A stretch of 53,588 nt of DNA from Deltaproteobacteria bacterium (GCA_016190375.1 JACPQR010000045.1:1-53588), one strand, 5' to 3'. Numbered from the stretch's first letter, positions 15,224 to 25,430 are shown. The notes: generated by a model not told the origin, from the letters alone. Program-made: numbers and translations.

Positions 15224-16885
15224 TCACGGTGCGGGGACGATCCACCGGTAGGGAGAGCTCCTCGTGCTGCGCGGCCCGAGCTGGATCGTCCGGTCGGCGA
15301 TGGCAGTGCCGTCGCGCCCCACGAGGACGACGGCGTGGCCGCCCTGCGAGAGCTCGACGAGGCGCGGCGCGAAGCCGATGCGGCGGCCGTCAACGCGAAT
15401 CTCCGCGCCCGTTGCACCTTCCCCGCCAACCACGAGCCATGCGCGTCCGCCAGGCACCTCGGGCGGCGGCTCCGGCGCGGGCGGCTCCGGCGCCACGGGA
15501 GGTGGATGCGCCGCGGGCTCCGGTCGAGACGCGGGCAACGTTCGGGCAATCGCGGCCGGTCGCTTCCGGGGCGAGTCGGCGGTTGCTCGAGCGCCGCCCG
15601 CCGACTCGGGGTCCTCGCCCGGACCGCCGCGGGAACCGGGGGCCGCTGCCGCCGCCGGTCGCAGGGCCGCCGTCGGGACCGCGGCCGTCACGACGGGCGC
15701 CGCGGCGACCGGTCGGTGCGAGCTCGCCGGTGGGACCGTCGAACCGCGCGACAGCAAGACGAGGCCGACCGCGCCCACCGCGGCGAGCGCGGCGGACGCG
15801 ATGGCCCGGCCGCGCCAGCCGACGCGCTCGCGCCGAGCTCCCTTGGCGATCGCGGGCACGGTCGCGGTCGCCGGCTCCCGCGTCGGCGGCGGCAGCGTCG
15901 AGAAGCGCCGGATCTCACCCTCGCCGTCCGCCACGACGATGTCGAGACCCAGAAGCTTGTCGAGCGGCCCACTCGGCGCTTCGCGCGCCGGTGCCAGTCG
16001 CGTGAGCCACTCGCGGAACATCGTCCTCGCATCGCGGGGGCCGAGCACGGTGGCCAGGGTCGCGCCGAGGTCGGAGGCGAGGGCGGCGGCGGACTCGTGT
16101 CGGTCCTCCTTGCGAAGGGAGGTCGCGCGAACGACAATCGCGCGCGCGTGCGGATCGAGATCGGGAGACACAGCCAGCGCGCCAGACACCAGGAAATCTG
16201 CCAGCGCGCCCTCGTCGCCGAGGGGGCTGCGGCCCGCGAGGATGGAGTGGAGGACGCAGCCGAGCGCGAACACGTCCGTCCGGCCGTCCACCGCGCCCTG
16301 CAGGAACTGCTCGGGCGCCATGTACGAGAACTTGCCCTTGGCGACGCCGGCGCGCGTCCGCTCCGCCGTCCGGTCGGCGGCCAGGGCGATCCCGAAGTCG
16401 GTCAGCTTCACGTCGCCCTCCCAGGAGACCAGGATGTTCGAGGGGCTGACGTCCCGGTGCACGACGTTCATGGGCGCGCCTTCGCCGCCCCGCGCTGCGT
16501 GGGCGTGGGCCAGCGCATGAGCGACCTCCGCGCAGACGTGGAGGGCGACCTCGGGAGGGACCTTCTCGCCCAGCTCGCGGGTGCGCCGGACGACCGCGGC
16601 CATGTCGAGCCCATCGATCCACTCGAGCACCTGGAAGGGCCTGCCGTCGACGATCCCGTAGTCGAGCACAGCGACGATGTTGGCGTGGTGGAGACGGCTC
16701 GCGATGCGGGCCTCGTCGAAGAACATCCGGCTGAGCGTCGCGTCGTCCGAGAACTCGGGCAGGATCCGCTTGATCGCGACTCGCCGCTCGAAGCCGGAGC
16801 TGCCGACGGCGACGGCCCGGAGCACCTCGGCCATCCCGCCGCTTCCGATGACGCGCTCCACGCGGTAGCGCCCGATCGTGGACAC
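15224..16885 (-). CDS. Membrane Ser/Thr protein kinase with C-terminal PEGA domain
   Basis: This 553-residue protein has a complete Hanks-type kinase domain at residues 6-270: glycine loop GSGGMAEV, Lys 39 in VAIKR, HRD at 143-145 (VVHRDVSPSN), DFG at 163-165 and APE at 190-192. A Pro/Ala-rich linker flanks one membrane span (about 350-372), so the kinase is cytoplasmic and the C-terminus is outside. The C-terminal domain (GGRAWLVVGGEGATGAEIRVDGRRIGFAP) is a PEGA repeat, usually a surface or wall-facing sensor. It diverges from a PEGA lipoprotein gene whose start is about 18 bases away. An FHA-type activator gene lies just beyond that and could read its phosphorylation; that link is inference. 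Confidence 0.93.
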   Translation of the reverse strand: MSTIGRYRVERVIGSGGMAEVLRAVAVGSSGFERRVAIKRILPEFSDDATLSRMFFDEARIASRLHHANIVAVLDYGIVDGRPFQVLEWIDGLDMAAVVRRTRELGEKVPPEVALHVCAEVAHALAHAHAARGGEGAPMNVVHRDVSPSNILVSWEGDVKLTDFGIALAADRTAERTRAGVAKGKFSYMAPEQFLQGAVDGRTDVFALGCVLHSILAGRSPLGDEGALADFLVSGALAVSPDLDPHARAIVVRATSLRKEDRHESAAALASDLGATLATVLGPRDARTMFREWLTRLAPAREAPSGPLDKLLGLDIVVADGEGEIRRFSTLPPPTREPATATVPAIAKGARRERVGWRGRAIASAALAAVGAVGLVLLSRGSTVPPASSHRPVAAAPVVTAAVPTAALRPAAAAAPGSRGGPGEDPESAGGARATADSPRKRPAAIARTLPASRPEPAAHPPPVAPEPPAPEPPPEVPGGRAWLVVGGEGATGAEIRVDGRRIGFAPRLVELSQGGHAVVLVGRDGTAIADRTIQLGPRSTRSSPYRWIVPAP

Positions 16886-16903
16886 CCGAGTAGGCTAGCA
16901 CCA

Positions 16904-18019
16904 CTGGCCGCGATCGTGGCCGTCGTCGCCGTGGGCTGCCATCGCGCTCCGGCGCACCGACGCCCCATCACCGTCGTGGTCGCGGCCGATGCAGGTCACC
17001 TCCGCCTGGTGCGTCGGGGCCTGCAATCCGTCCGCGAGCCCGATGTCGAGCTGACCCTCGCCGACCCGCCGAGCCGTCTGCGTGTCGCCGCCGCGGAGGG
17101 GGACGTCGAGCGCAGGCTCGCAGCGGCACGCCGTTCGTACGTCGACGGAGGCTTCGATGGCTGCCTGGATTCCGTGGGAACGTCGGGGCTAGTCGAGCGG
17201 CTGCTCGGGGAGGAGCGGCGTGCGCTCGCGGCTCGCGTCCTGTTCTGGCGCATCGCGTGCCAGGTCGGGCAGGGACAGCCGGAGCGGGCGCGCCAGGACG
17301 CGCGGGCCTTCGCGACGTTCGGCCTCGCGATCCCTCCGGATGCCGGAGGGACGACGCCCGAGGTCGAAGCAGTGCTCGCCGACGGGATCACCGAGGTCGG
17401 CCGCGCGGACCGAGCGACGCTCTGGGTCGACGCAAACCTCCCGGGGGCCGCTTCCTTCGACGGCGGCGGCGCCGCTTGCCGTGTTCCCTGCGCGGTCGAT
17501 CTGCCGCCCGGCGACCACGTGGTCCGGGTCGCGGCGGACGGCGCAGTCCCCGAGGCCCGGCGCGTGCGCCTCGGTGCGGGCGGTGCGCGGATCCGGCTCG
17601 AGCTGGCCAGGGCAGGCCCCGACCTCGCCGGCCGCCAGTGGTCGGCGCGCTACGGTGCCTCGGGCGAGCTGGACTCGCGGGCGTCGCTGCGGCTCCTCGC
17701 GCAAGCGCTCGCCGCCCCCCGCCTCGTCCTGATGACGACCGAGCGCCTTCGGTCTCGCATCCGACTGCGCGGCAGTCTCGCGCTCCGGGGCGACGTTGCC
17801 GCCCAGGCCGAGCGCAAGGTCCAGCTCGGTGAGCTCGCAGGATCCTCGTCCGCTCTGGTCGTCGATCTGCTGGAGCGGGGCCGCGTCGTCGCGCGGCCGC
17901 TCTGGTCGAGCACGCTCTTCTGGCTCGCCGTCGGCGCCACCGCGACGCTGGCGGCAGGGGTCACGGCGCTGATCCTCTGGGAGCCCAACATCGACAGCAC
18001 CCTGTACTTCGCCGACTGA
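16904..18019 (+). CDS. PEGA-domain lipoprotein paired with the divergent kinase
   Basis: The frame encodes about 371 residues: a hydrophobic start (LAAIVAVVAVGC, lipobox-like), a helical middle containing RLAAARRSYVDGGFDGCLDSVG and a TPR-like FWRIACQVGQGQPERARQDARAF, a PEGA-like block (ATLWVDANLPGA..CAVDLPPGDHVVRVAADG) and a C-terminal membrane span (LFWLAVGATATLAAGVTALILW). No ATG, GTG or TTG lies at a suitable place. The frame upstream of 16904 has none close by, the GTG at 16916 leaves too short a signal, and CTG at 16904 is the best fit, so the start is uncertain. It diverges from the kinase and converges with the sigma-54 activator, with 7 bases between stops. Confidence 0.7.
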   Translation: MAAIVAVVAVGCHRAPAHRRPITVVVAADAGHLRLVRRGLQSVREPDVELTLADPPSRLRVAAAEGDVERRLAAARRSYVDGGFDGCLDSVGTSGLVERLLGEERRALAARVLFWRIACQVGQGQPERARQDARAFATFGLAIPPDAGGTTPEVEAVLADGITEVGRADRATLWVDANLPGAASFDGGGAACRVPCAVDLPPGDHVVRVAADGAVPEARRVRLGAGGARIRLELARAGPDLAGRQWSARYGASGELDSRASLRLLAQALAAPRLVLMTTERLRSRIRLRGSLALRGDVAAQAERKVQLGELAGSSSALVVDLLERGRVVARPLWSSTLFWLAVGATATLAAGVTALILWEPNIDSTLYFAD

Positions 18020-18026
18020 TCGGATC

Positions 18027-19364
<1,338 letters not shown>

Positions 19365-19388
19365 GCCGGCATCATAACATCGGCCACC

Positions 19389-20069
19389 ATGGACTCGCGG
19401 TCTCTGTTCGGCGTGGCATTGCTCCTGGGGCTGGGATGCTCCACGTACAACAAGGTCAGCCTCGAGTTCGCGGATGTCCCCACGGGCGACGGCGACGTTT
19501 CCGTGCCCCACGGCTTCTTCTGCAAGGTCGACGGCCGGCCGCTGGCGGCCGTTGCAAGTGAGGCCGCCGGCGAGGCGACGGGCAGGGCCTGTATCGTCAC
19601 CGACCTCATCTACTGGAACAGCCGGCAGATGCCGGGGTGCCGCCCCGCCGAGCTCCTCAACTTCTGCCGGAAAGGGGAGAACGACTGCGAGCCCATACGC
19701 CGAGGCGTCGTCGACGTCGACCTCCCCGATGGGGGCACATTCGCCGAGCGAGTCGCCCAGACCCTCGCAACGGTGCGGGGAAAGCCGGCAGAGGTCTACG
19801 ACACGCCCGCCCTCCCCCTCGTCGTGCGCGTGTTCGCGACGTTTCAGCCTTGTGCCGACCTCGACCCCGGCGAGGCAGGCGACAGGATCTCGGGGCACGA
19901 CCAAGACCTCGTCTTCGGATGTGCCTATAGCTGCCCCGTTTGGCTGGACGACGTGCGAGGAGAGATCCTTCTCGATCTAGATTCGTTCGATCCGGAGTGC
20001 GGGCGCAGTGTCCGGGCCTGCTCGTCCAACGACTTCGCCCGTGAGGCCGATGCGGTCCCGGCCCAGTAG
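19389..20069 (+). CDS. Cys-containing lipoprotein of unknown function
   Basis: This 226-residue protein begins MDSRSLFGVALLLGLGC, a textbook lipoprotein signal with the lipidated Cys at 17. The mature part contains about nine further Cys and blocks such as FFCKVDGRPLAAVASEA, ACIVTDLIYWNSRQMPGC and LVFGCAYSCPVWLDDVRGEILLDLD. The final part reads like a statement of two matched strand pairs held by disulphides. I do not recognise the family. It diverges from the FHA activator with only 24 bases between starts, so the two share a regulatory region. Confidence 0.75.
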   Translation: MDSRSLFGVALLLGLGCSTYNKVSLEFADVPTGDGDVSVPHGFFCKVDGRPLAAVASEAAGEATGRACIVTDLIYWNSRQMPGCRPAELLNFCRKGENDCEPIRRGVVDVDLPDGGTFAERVAQTLATVRGKPAEVYDTPALPLVVRVFATFQPCADLDPGEAGDRISGHDQDLVFGCAYSCPVWLDDVRGEILLDLDSFDPECGRSVRACSSNDFAREADAVPAQ

Positions 20070-20113
20070 CGAATCGCCCGAGACCGATCGGAGGTGACGA
20101 ACGACGTAACGGC

Positions 20114-20236
20114 ATGTCGCCAGCCCCGCTGCCGGAGCCCGTCGTGGAACGCCTGCGCGCGGCAGCGGCAAAGGCCTTTGGCGCGCGGCTGGTCGTGCTC
20201 TTTGGCTCCGTCGCTCGCGGCCGCTCGAGGACGGCC
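20114..20236 (+). pseudogene. N-terminal stub of a MNT-type nucleotidyltransferase
   Basis: The first 39 codons encode a helix followed by ARLVVLFGSVARGRSR, the glycine-serine loop of minimal nucleotidyltransferases (GSxARG, normally followed by a DxD metal-binding motif about ten residues later). Here the likeness ends after GRSR; the next residues do not contain the DxD pair or the rest of the roughly 100-residue domain. The frame then runs on without family features. It appears to be a truncated antitoxin-type nucleotidyltransferase of the MNT/HEPN kind, and nothing like a HEPN partner lies nearby. Confidence 0.55.
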
Positions 20237-20268
20237 GTGATGCGGCAGGATGATCCGACAGGCTCCGG

Positions 20269-20574
20269 CTATCGCGTGACCACGACGGCATCGGGCCCGG
20301 GGCCGGTCAGCAAGACGAGCCGATACTGGCTGGTGGCGAAGACATCCGACATTGCGCCGTACCGCGGGTCCGACGGATCGGTGAGATCGCCCTTGGGCTT
20401 GCCGACCCACACCTCGGGGTCGGGGCGGAAGGCCACCTGCATCATGAACGAGGAGCCCCTGTCGGCGCTCGGGGTCTCGTCATTGACGAAGCCGTAGTCG
20501 GGACAGCTCTGCGAGGCGCTGCTCATCCACAGCGTCTGCGGCGTCGAAGAACGCGCGGGAGCGCCGCGCTTCAC
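20269..20574 (-). CDS. Small hypothetical protein downstream of a LanC-like lipoprotein
   Basis: This 101-residue frame starts with GTG overlapping the stop of the upstream LanC-like gene by 4 bases, which suggests translational coupling; ATG at 20526 is another possible start. The recognisable part is SQSCPDYGFVNDETPSADRG, then a strand-rich segment (FMMQVAFRPDPEVWVG) and SDVFATSQYRLVLLTGPG. There is no signal peptide and no motif I know. It may be the C-terminal piece of a longer secreted protein, since the first 25 residues are low-complexity. It is not a shadow of a plus-strand gene, as only the nucleotidyltransferase stub lies near. Confidence 0.45.
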   Translation of the reverse strand: MKRGAPARSSTPQTLWMSSASQSCPDYGFVNDETPSADRGSSFMMQVAFRPDPEVWVGKPKGDLTDPSDPRYGAMSDVFATSQYRLVLLTGPGPDAVVVTR

Positions 20575-22547
20575 TCGAAGGGGAACAGGTTCGGGGAGCA
20601 GTCCGCGTCACGCGCCGAGATGCGGTCGACGAGGCTCCTTCCGGCGGTCTGGCACTCGAGCTCGCGGACGAGCCTCATCACCATGCGGCGGCGCAGGTCC
20701 CGGACGTCGGCAGCCCTCGGGTCGCCGGCCTCGTCGAGGAGCTCCTCCAGGTCGTCGAGGTTCTGAACGATCCCGGCCGTCAGCGAGCCCATCTGAGGGA
20801 ACCTCATGCCTTTCGGGCGGTCCTGCGCGGGATTGTCCGACGTGGCCTGCGGCACGAGGCGGAGACCCTCGTTCACCGACCAGTAGTCCGTTGCACCCAG
20901 GCGAAGCGCGAGGCCGTCGATCCAGTTCGCGCCGCCGAGGCCGAGCTCCGCCGCGCGGGTCGCCAGCGACCCGTCCTGACCGAGGGCGATCGCCGACAGG
21001 CCGGCGATCACGCCGCTCACCCCACGGCACTGTCCTGCGGCCGAGTATTGACGGTACGTCCCGTCGACCGAAGGGTACCTGTCGCGCCGCAGCGCCTCGG
21101 CGTCCGGGTCGCTGGCCCTGGGGTGGTGCAGGTCGTCCTCGACGGGCGCCCACCGCACGCTCGGCTGGTCCGGGTCACCTCGGAAGTACCGGTCCGGGAT
21201 CGCGCGGGAGAAGATGAACCGCGCCGCACATGCCGCGAGATCACGAGCCTGTGCGCCGGCAACGAGGTCCTCGGGATCGCTGCTCGCCTCGAGGACCGTC
21301 GCCGCCGCCGCCAGCGCGGCGCCGATGCCGGCCGCGCCTCCTCCCCACGTGACGGCGGGGTAGCCTGCGATGTCGCCGGTTCCGCCGTCGCCGACCTGCC
21401 AGAAGTGACAGCCCTCGCCGCCATCCGTGGGAGCGCGCTCGACCGCGAGGTCGAAGTAGGAGACGACACCACGGAGCTTGCCGAGCAAGTAATCCCGATC
21501 GTCCTCGGACAGGATGGGATCGCCCGCGGGAAAGACCGACATCGGTATGAGGTTGCGGTCCTCGCCGAGCGACTTGGCGAGGATCAGGGTGATACCGGCC
21601 GCCCCGTGGCAGATGCCCGGGCAGGGCCGGCCGCCGGCGCTCTGTCTCGGACACAGGAACCCGAGCGCTTCGCCCCCGCCGACCGGCACCAGAGACGCCT
21701 CGTCCGCGGCCTGCATCACGATCCGCTTCGCGTCCTCGGCCCACGTCGACTCGCCCGTCGTCTGGTAGAGCTGGCCGAGGAAGAGCGCGATCGGCGGGTA
21801 ACCGTCGAAGATCGCCATGCCGGCCGTGATTCCGTTCTCGGGCTCCCCTGGGGTGTCGGCTCGGCCATTGCCATCGGTGTCGTAGTCGATGACGGAATAA
21901 GTGGATGATCGGCCGGGCCAGTAGCCTTCGACGTCCGTCCAGCCTCGCACGTGAAGGCCATGCCGGATCGCGGCGTCGAGGTAGCGATCGGCTCGAGCTG
22001 CGTCACCCAGCTCGCGCGCCAGCCTGTGAGCCGCGAGCATCCCAAGGCCATAGCCCGAGGATCCGTGGAGGTCGAGCTGGTAGGTGAAGTCGGTCGTGGG
22101 CTTGTCTTCGAAGAGGGCGACCGCGTCGTGACTCCGCGCGGTGTAGCCGAGCGGCTCCGAGCCCCAGAGCCAGCCCCTGCCCCGCTCCGGGAAGCCGAGC
22201 AGGTCGGAGACGTCAACCTGCTCGCCGACGAGATAATCCGCCTGCGCGAAGAGCGAGCAGACGACCTCGCCGGCCCACCCGTCCTCCACCGCGTCCGGGG
22301 CGAGGAGGAGCAGGTGATGACCCAGGCACTCGTGCGACTCGACCGTGTCGAGCTCGTACACGGTCGCGCACGAGGGGGCGGCCTGTCCGGCCGCGTCGAC
22401 CATCGCGGCGTCGCCCAGGTCGCGCGCCCGGCCGCCCGCCGAGCCCGAAGCGGCGTCTGGCTCGGCGCCCCCACGGTTCGGTCCGGCGCACGAGGCGGCC
22501 GACAGAGACAGGAGAAGCGCCGCGGGGATGCGTGAACGTCCGTCCAT
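20571..22547 (-). CDS. LanC-fold (alpha/alpha toroid) lipoprotein, minus-strand copy
   Basis: This 658-residue protein starts MDGRSRIPAALLLSLSAASC, a lipoprotein signal (Cys 20), then an Ala/Asp/Gly linker. The body shows the repeated G-x-x-G inner-helix motifs of lanthionine-synthetase C-like toroids: HGSSGYG (161-167), ICHGAAG (312-318), WGGGAAG (401-407) and QCRGVSG (506-512). CHG resembles the LanC zinc site, and Cys 507 could be the other Cys ligand. In NisC-type enzymes the single-Cys motif comes before CHG; here CHG comes first. No dehydratase partner is nearby and the protein is exported, so classical lanthionine formation is doubtful. It may be a sugar- or peptide-processing toroid. 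It is divergent from a paralogue 203 bases away that shares HGSSGYG, WGGGxAGI and an ending in FPFE/YPFEP. Confidence 0.72.
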   Translation of the reverse strand: MDGRSRIPAALLLSLSAASCAGPNRGGAEPDAASGSAGGRARDLGDAAMVDAAGQAAPSCATVYELDTVESHECLGHHLLLLAPDAVEDGWAGEVVCSLFAQADYLVGEQVDVSDLLGFPERGRGWLWGSEPLGYTARSHDAVALFEDKPTTDFTYQLDLHGSSGYGLGMLAAHRLARELGDAARADRYLDAAIRHGLHVRGWTDVEGYWPGRSSTYSVIDYDTDGNGRADTPGEPENGITAGMAIFDGYPPIALFLGQLYQTTGESTWAEDAKRIVMQAADEASLVPVGGGEALGFLCPRQSAGGRPCPGICHGAAGITLILAKSLGEDRNLIPMSVFPAGDPILSEDDRDYLLGKLRGVVSYFDLAVERAPTDGGEGCHFWQVGDGGTGDIAGYPAVTWGGGAAGIGAALAAAATVLEASSDPEDLVAGAQARDLAACAARFIFSRAIPDRYFRGDPDQPSVRWAPVEDDLHHPRASDPDAEALRRDRYPSVDGTYRQYSAAGQCRGVSGVIAGLSAIALGQDGSLATRAAELGLGGANWIDGLALRLGATDYWSVNEGLRLVPQATSDNPAQDRPKGMRFPQMGSLTAGIVQNLDDLEELLDEAGDPRAADVRDLRRRMVMRLVRELECQTAGRSLVDRISARDADCSPNLFPFE

Positions 22548-22750
22548 CAAGCTCGGACCATCAACCGCCGTGCCTGGGCGATCCGAGCCCGATGTCTCGA
22601 TCCGCGGCGGCCCGCGCAGCCTCGAAGGGCATCGATGGTTGGGGCTCCTCCCGCCAGATCGGCGGCTCCTGCCTCCGGCCCGCGACCCGAGCGATGGCGA
22701 TCTCGACCGCCGCGGGTACGGCACACGCCGTGCTGGTCTCGCCGTCGACC

Positions 22751-24667
22751 ATGAGACTCTCGAGAGCCCTTCTCGTCGGCGCGCTGGCCTGCGCGGGCAA
22801 TGGCTGCCGCTGCGCCCGCGCAAGCGCGGGGTCGCCGCAGCCGACCGGCGACGCATCGACCCGCATGGACGCCTCCCGGTCTCGGGCGGATGCGTTCCCG
22901 GGCGCCGCAGAGCCCGCCCCTGCACCGTTCGACTTCGACGAGGCCCGGCAGCAAGAGACGCTCGCGCACGCGGTCTTCATCCTCTGTGACGACGCAGTCG
23001 AGCTCGGACGGGAGGAGCTCCTGCTCCGGATCGCCGATTACCTGCTCTCGCGCGAGGTCGACGTCGCCGGCCGCATCCCGGGCAGCGCTGGGATCTACAG
23101 GCGCGCTGGGATGACCTTCCGCGCTTCCGCCATCTGGCGCGCGAACCCCCCTGAGCTCGAGGAGCGCCGGAACATCCCGCCCCTTGCCGTGCCCCTGGAG
23201 TCGCATGGATCGAGCGGCTACGGGCTCGCCTTCCTCTGCGCCGCTCGGCTGGCAATCTCCACCGGCGAGGCCGACCGCGCGGCGAGCTACCTGTCGGCCG
23301 CCATCCGGCACGCCGTGCACCTGGACGCGTGGGCCGAGACCTCCTCCGTCGAGCTGATGGGAGAAGAGCACGAGCGCCGGCGCTACCCCGAGCAAATCGA
23401 CTACGACTCGGACCGCGACGGGACGCTCGATCCGCTGGGGACGCCGTCCGAGGAGGTGCTCGGCAACGCGATCGCAGACGGCTATCCGTTCACCGCGTTC
23501 TTCCTCGCGGGCCTGTACGCGGCGACGGGCGATCCTCGCTGGGACGAGGCGGCAAGGGGGATCCTGGTCGACGCTCTCTCACTGCTCGAGCCCACCGTGG
23601 GCGGAGCCGGGGCGATCGCCATTCACTTCGAAGGAACACCGAACCCGGACCTGTGCCGGGGCACCGCGCTCGTGGCCCTGCTCGTGTCGAAGATGCTCGG
23701 CGAGGTGGACCTCGTCTTCCCCGCCCCGGTCGAGGTCGACTTCGAGCTCGCGGAGCGTGAAGCGCTCGTGACCCGCGCGCTCCCGGCAATCGTCGCGTAC
23801 TTCGAGCAGTCGGCGTACCGCGAGACGTTCGGAGAGGCCGAGGGCTGCGGGTGGCTTCAGACGGACGCGGGTGGGCTCGGTGGAATCGCCGAGTATACGG
23901 CCTCGACGTGGGGAGGCGGCTCGGCGGGCATCGCGGCCACGCTCGCGAGCGTGCACGAGAACCTCGCGGACGCAGCCTCGCACGACCTCGCCCGCTGCGC
24001 CGCCGAGTGGGTAATGGCGCACGCGGTCCCCGACGCGGTCCTCGGGGGGGTGCGCTGGCTACCTGTCGACGCCCCTTGCGCCACTTGCCCGGACCCGCGC
24101 GACCCGCAGGCCGAGGAGCTTCTGACCCTCGAGGGGCTGACCGTGGATGGCAGGAGCGAGGAGCAGGGCTTCACGCAGGCCTCGATGTGTCGGGGCGTGG
24201 CGGGGGTCGTTGGCGCGCTTGCCCAGGTCGGCGAGCGGCTCGAGCCTCGCGAGCAAGGGACGCGCGAGCGGCTTCGTCAGGCCGTCCGGGGAGGCGTGGC
24301 GTGGCTTCGCGGCGCGGCCGAGGGGGTCAGCTCCACCGACGAGCTCGGCGGATACCTGCTGCCGCGATCCAACCTCGACATGCCCGGCGGAGAGGACGAC
24401 CGCCGCTCGCAGAACGGCGGGATGCAAGCGACGCCGTCGGCAATCCAGTACCTCGGGATGGCCGAGCGTTTCTTTGACGCCGAGTGTCTGGCAGGCGACC
24501 AGGCCTCGTGCGGCGCACGCGACGAGGCGCACGACCTGCGCGAGGGGCTCTTCGCGCGGCTCGGCACCGAGCTCGATTGCCAGGACGCCGTGGACCACAT
24601 GTACGACCGAACGCTGCGGGCAAGGGCCCGAGACTGCACACCGGTGCCGTACCCATTCGAGCCTTGA
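22751..24667 (+). CDS. LanC-fold (alpha/alpha toroid) lipoprotein, plus-strand copy
   Basis: This 638-residue paralogue of the divergent gene has the signal MRLSRALLVGALAC (lipobox ALAC, Cys 14). The toroid motifs are SHGSSGYG (151-158), LCRGTAL (301-307), WGGGSAG (387-393) and MCRGVAG (479-485). Where the other copy has C-H-G, this one has C-R-G, so the His that would bind zinc is replaced by Arg while both Cys remain. Cysteines near the C-terminus (ELDCQDAVDHMYD, ARDCTPVPYPFEP) match ELECQTAGRSLVD and DADCSPNLFPFE in the other copy. The gene is followed after 16 bases by the binding-protein-fold gene, so the two probably form an operon with the lipoprotein at 25443. Function unknown. Confidence 0.72.
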   Translation: MRLSRALLVGALACAGNGCRCARASAGSPQPTGDASTRMDASRSRADAFPGAAEPAPAPFDFDEARQQETLAHAVFILCDDAVELGREELLLRIADYLLSREVDVAGRIPGSAGIYRRAGMTFRASAIWRANPPELEERRNIPPLAVPLESHGSSGYGLAFLCAARLAISTGEADRAASYLSAAIRHAVHLDAWAETSSVELMGEEHERRRYPEQIDYDSDRDGTLDPLGTPSEEVLGNAIADGYPFTAFFLAGLYAATGDPRWDEAARGILVDALSLLEPTVGGAGAIAIHFEGTPNPDLCRGTALVALLVSKMLGEVDLVFPAPVEVDFELAEREALVTRALPAIVAYFEQSAYRETFGEAEGCGWLQTDAGGLGGIAEYTASTWGGGSAGIAATLASVHENLADAASHDLARCAAEWVMAHAVPDAVLGGVRWLPVDAPCATCPDPRDPQAEELLTLEGLTVDGRSEEQGFTQASMCRGVAGVVGALAQVGERLEPREQGTRERLRQAVRGGVAWLRGAAEGVSSTDELGGYLLPRSNLDMPGGEDDRRSQNGGMQATPSAIQYLGMAERFFDAECLAGDQASCGARDEAHDLREGLFARLGTELDCQDAVDHMYDRTLRARARDCTPVPYPFEP

Positions 24668-24683
24668 GCGACGGGAGGGCCGC

Positions 24684-25430
24684 ATGAAGATCTTCAGCGC
24701 AAGAGGGAGCGCGCCGCCGGTGGTGGTGGCGGCTCGAGCCTATCGCAATCGGACCGGAGTCCCCGTGGATGTGGCCGTCTGCTCTCGCGGCTGCGAGCGC
24801 GGCCAGTGCGGCCCCGCCTTCGGCGGTGGCTTCGTGGCGGAGGTCGGAGCGGGCAAGTACGACGCCGCGGTGGCTGGCGCCGAGGCCGACTGGGACGACC
24901 TGGAGTCCTCTGGCCTGGCGCGCGGCGGCCCACGGTGGAGCCTGGGCATGCGCGAGTCGGTGCTCCTCGTTCCGAGCGACAACCCCGCCGGGATCCGCTC
25001 CATCGACGACCTGACGAGACCCGGAGTCAAGGTCGCGGTCTCGACCGTCGACTGCCTGCGGGGCGTGTGGGAGGACGTCTGTGGCCGGGCAGGATGCGTG
25101 CCCGAGGTCCGCGCGAACATCTCGCTCCGCGTCGCGGGCTGCATGGCGATCGTGCGAGCGATCGTCGAGGGCACCGTCGACGCCGCCTTCGGGTGGTCCA
25201 CGTTCACCGGCTTCCACCGCCGGATAGCGGCGGTCCGCCTGCCCGAGAGCTCGAGGATCTACCGATCGACCTGCGCGGGGCTCGTCAAGGGCACCGCCGA
25301 CGAGGAGGAAGCGGAGCGTTTCCTCGACTTCCTGGTGTGGGGGCTCGGGCGCGAGATCTTCGCGGAGCACGGCTGGCTCACGCACGTTGGCACAGAGGGC
25401 CCTGTGGTCGGGGCCGTCTCCTCCGCGTAA
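24684..25430 (+). CDS. Leaderless, Cys-rich type-2 periplasmic-binding-protein-fold protein
   Basis: This 248-residue protein begins MKIFSARGSAPPVVVAARAY, the first strand and helix of a ModA-like binding protein, with no signal peptide or lipobox. Later features are YDAAVAGAEADWDDL, SVLLVPSDNPAGI, VKVAVSTVDCLRG and VDAAFGWSTF, in the order seen in type-2 binding proteins. It has an unusual Cys cluster (VCSRGCERGQCG, residues 32-42) and further Cys in DCLRGVWEDVCGRAGC and VAGCM. Those of the second lobe recur in the broken copy at 12457-12958. Cys pairs suggest a metal or thiol role, perhaps cytoplasmic sensing, but that is inference. ATG at 24684 follows a GGGAGGG site and the LanC-like gene by 16 bases. 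Confidence 0.7.
   Translation: MKIFSARGSAPPVVVAARAYRNRTGVPVDVAVCSRGCERGQCGPAFGGGFVAEVGAGKYDAAVAGAEADWDDLESSGLARGGPRWSLGMRESVLLVPSDNPAGIRSIDDLTRPGVKVAVSTVDCLRGVWEDVCGRAGCVPEVRANISLRVAGCMAIVRAIVEGTVDAAFGWSTFTGFHRRIAAVRLPESSRIYRSTCAGLVKGTADEEEAERFLDFLVWGLGREIFAEHGWLTHVGTEGPVVGAVSSA

Noticed and set aside
20571..24667. Complete lanthipeptide cluster together with the exporter at 44900-51569
   Set aside because: No LanB, LanM, LanKC or precursor is present, the LanC-like proteins are themselves exported, and 20 kb of unrelated genes separates them.
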